From: Pseudonocardia sp.
GTDB lineage: Bacteria; Actinomycetota; Actinomycetes; Mycobacteriales; Pseudonocardiaceae
Direction: 5' to 3'
Assembly (NCBI GenBank): GCA_030453005.1
Contig: JAKDLE010000213.1
Coordinates: 1 to 5,899 of the forward strand
DNA length: 5,899 bases
Made by a program: the position numbers and the translations under genes
The notes under the pieces: generated by a model
Seen by the model: the letters and a program-made list of their open reading frames with translations, nothing else
Databases searched by the model: none
Told to the model about the DNA's origin: nothing
Shown here: piece after piece, positions 5,357 to 5,899 of the stretch
How the letters are laid out: every line of letters starts with the position of its first letter
Numbering within the stretch: position 1 is the first letter of the stretch

Positions 5357-5594
5357 GGATCCTCGACCCGCCCGACTCCGGCACGGCCTGCCTCGACGGT
5401 CGCCTCGAACTCGTCGTCGATCCCGAGCCTCCCGCCCCACTCACGGAACACCGCAGCCCCGTTCGCGCGGGGGCGGGCACGATGAGCGCCACACGTCGTC
5501 CACTGCGGGTGACGGCGATCGTCTCCCCCTGCTCGGCCTGGTCGAGCACGGCGGCGAGATTCCTCGACATCTCGGAGGTCGACATCTCACGCAT
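5344..5594 (-). pseudogene. Phd/YefM-type antitoxin with a one-base frameshift
   Basis: From ATG 5592-5594 the frame reads MREMSTSEMSRNLAAVLDQA, then EQGETIAVTRSGRRVALIVPAP. This is a standard Phd/YefM DNA-binding N-terminal domain. After the PAP the expected continuation, ANGAAVFREWGGRLGIDDEF through to VEDPWRD and a TGA at 5344-5346, is in another frame. Adding one C to the run of five C residues on the minus strand (G5469-G5473 on plus) restores a single 83-residue antitoxin, PAPRANGAAV at the junction. As written, the N-terminal frame continues as nonsense to 5160. The C-terminal toxin-binding half keeps good coding character, so the lesion is recent, a sequencing slip, or bypassed. A -1 slip of the CCC codon would re-pair perfectly, so frameshifting is formally possible. 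Its partner toxin is truncated. Confidence 0.85.
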
Positions 5595-5630
5595 CTGATC
5601 AGATTATCTGATCGTCGAGGCGGCTGTCAG
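5595..5630 (-). promoter_or_regulatory. Promoter and palindromic operator of the broken antitoxin
   Basis: On the minus strand CTGACA (5625-5630), an 18-base spacer and TAATCT (5601-5606) form a good -35/-10 pair. TAATCT is followed by exactly 6 bases before the ATG, so the message would be leaderless. A perfect 17-bp palindrome, GATCAGATTATCTGATC (5597-5613, eight-base arms around one base), overlaps the -10 and is the likely autoregulatory operator for the Phd/YefM dimer. ATCTGATC also occurs as a direct repeat (5593-5600 and 5606-5613). The site is AT-rich against its surroundings and undamaged although the genes it controlled are broken. Confidence 0.75.
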
Positions 5631-5689
5631 TGTCTCGGAGTTCACCCGACTGTCGTCGGACGGAGCGAACGAGCGACTGACGGGTGCGT

Positions 5690-5701
5690 AACAATGCCCT
5701 C
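5690..5701 (+). promoter_or_regulatory. Possible leaderless promoter of the last gene
   Basis: AACAAT (5690-5695), close to the actinobacterial -10 TACAAT, lies 6 bases before GTG 5702. This is the same spacing seen for vapB and the phd remnant. No convincing -35 box is present. A small stem, CCGAC-TGTC-GTCGG (5646-5659), lies upstream with no assignable role. The promoter call is tentative. Confidence 0.3.
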
Positions 5702-5899
5702 GTGGGTGATGACGTGAGTGGCTCCGGACTCCCCGAGACGACGTCGGACGGTCCGCGGCGGGCCGGGCGGGCGCAGGGCGCGCCGCGGCGGGCACCCGGG
5801 CGGGAGCACGCCGCGGCTCGTCCGGTGAACGGCCGGGCCACGGCCACCGCGGACGTGGGCGCCTCGTTCCCCTCCGAGCCCGGCCCGGCCGCCCCCGCG
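5702..5899 (+). CDS. ppk1: Probable polyphosphate kinase, N-terminal tail only (runs off right edge)
   Basis: An open frame from GTG 5702-5704 continues past the right edge (66 codons visible). The sequence is low in hydrophobic residues and rich in Ala, Arg, Pro and Gly (for example RRAGRAQGAPRRAPGRE), as expected for the disordered extension that precedes the conserved core of many actinobacterial Ppk1 proteins. None of the catalytic core (such as the RYLNRELSWLDFN region) is within the window. The name therefore rests on synteny: in mycobacteria ppk1 lies directly after fbiD/cofC on the same strand. Ppk1 would convert ATP to polyphosphate. An alternative start is GTG 5714. Neither start has a clear Shine-Dalgarno; 5702 fits a leaderless message. 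If the synteny is not conserved here, the identity is open. Confidence 0.5.
   Translation, partial: MGDDVSGSGLPETTSDGPRRAGRAQGAPRRAPGREHAAARPVNGRATATADVGASFPSEPGPAAPA

Overview
The window is very GC-rich, with strong G/C bias at third codon positions, GTG and TTG starts, and a backbone of gpsA, plsC, cofC/fbiD and a putative ppk1. This points to an actinobacterium that makes coenzyme F420, probably of the Pseudonocardiales (Pseudonocardia-like). In mycobacteria the equivalent neighbours are gpsA (gpdA2), fbiD and ppk1. Here that backbone is interrupted and flanked by toxin-like genes, gene remnants and repeats.

Left part (1-1030): the N-terminal 112 residues of a Fic-family protein run off the left edge on the minus strand, with a duplicated 15-bp element just upstream. 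After about 230 bases without a recognisable gene comes a degenerate, frameshifted copy of the 5' third of gpsA. Next is a 40-codon ORF with a near-perfect Shine-Dalgarno that looks like the C-terminal half of a small RelE/ParE-type protein. I expected ddl or other housekeeping genes downstream of gpsA, and this debris lies there instead.

Centre (1079-4608): plsC and gpsA form a minus-strand pair for making sn-glycerol 3-phosphate and phosphatidic acid, separated by a 19-bp hairpin. Divergently, a stand-alone polyprenyl-phosphate sugar-phosphate transferase is followed 5 bases after its stop by six tandem copies of a 21-bp repeat. The repeat fills nearly all the gap to cofC (F420 synthesis).

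Right part (4609-5899): an intact vapBC module (FitA-type antitoxin plus PIN ribonuclease, TTGA overlap) sits end to end against the remnant of a second, opposite-facing toxin-antitoxin locus. That remnant has a Phd/YefM antitoxin with a one-base frameshift in a C run and a PIN toxin reduced to about 19 N-terminal codons. Its promoter and perfect 17-bp operator palindrome survive. The window ends in the disordered N-terminus of what is, by synteny, probably polyphosphate kinase.

The most notable features are the gpsA remnant beside intact gpsA, the 21-bp repeat array between two genes, and the stacked toxin-antitoxin modules (one live, one broken). I see no wholly new multi-gene system. The signal is repeated gain and decay of toxin modules around core metabolic genes.
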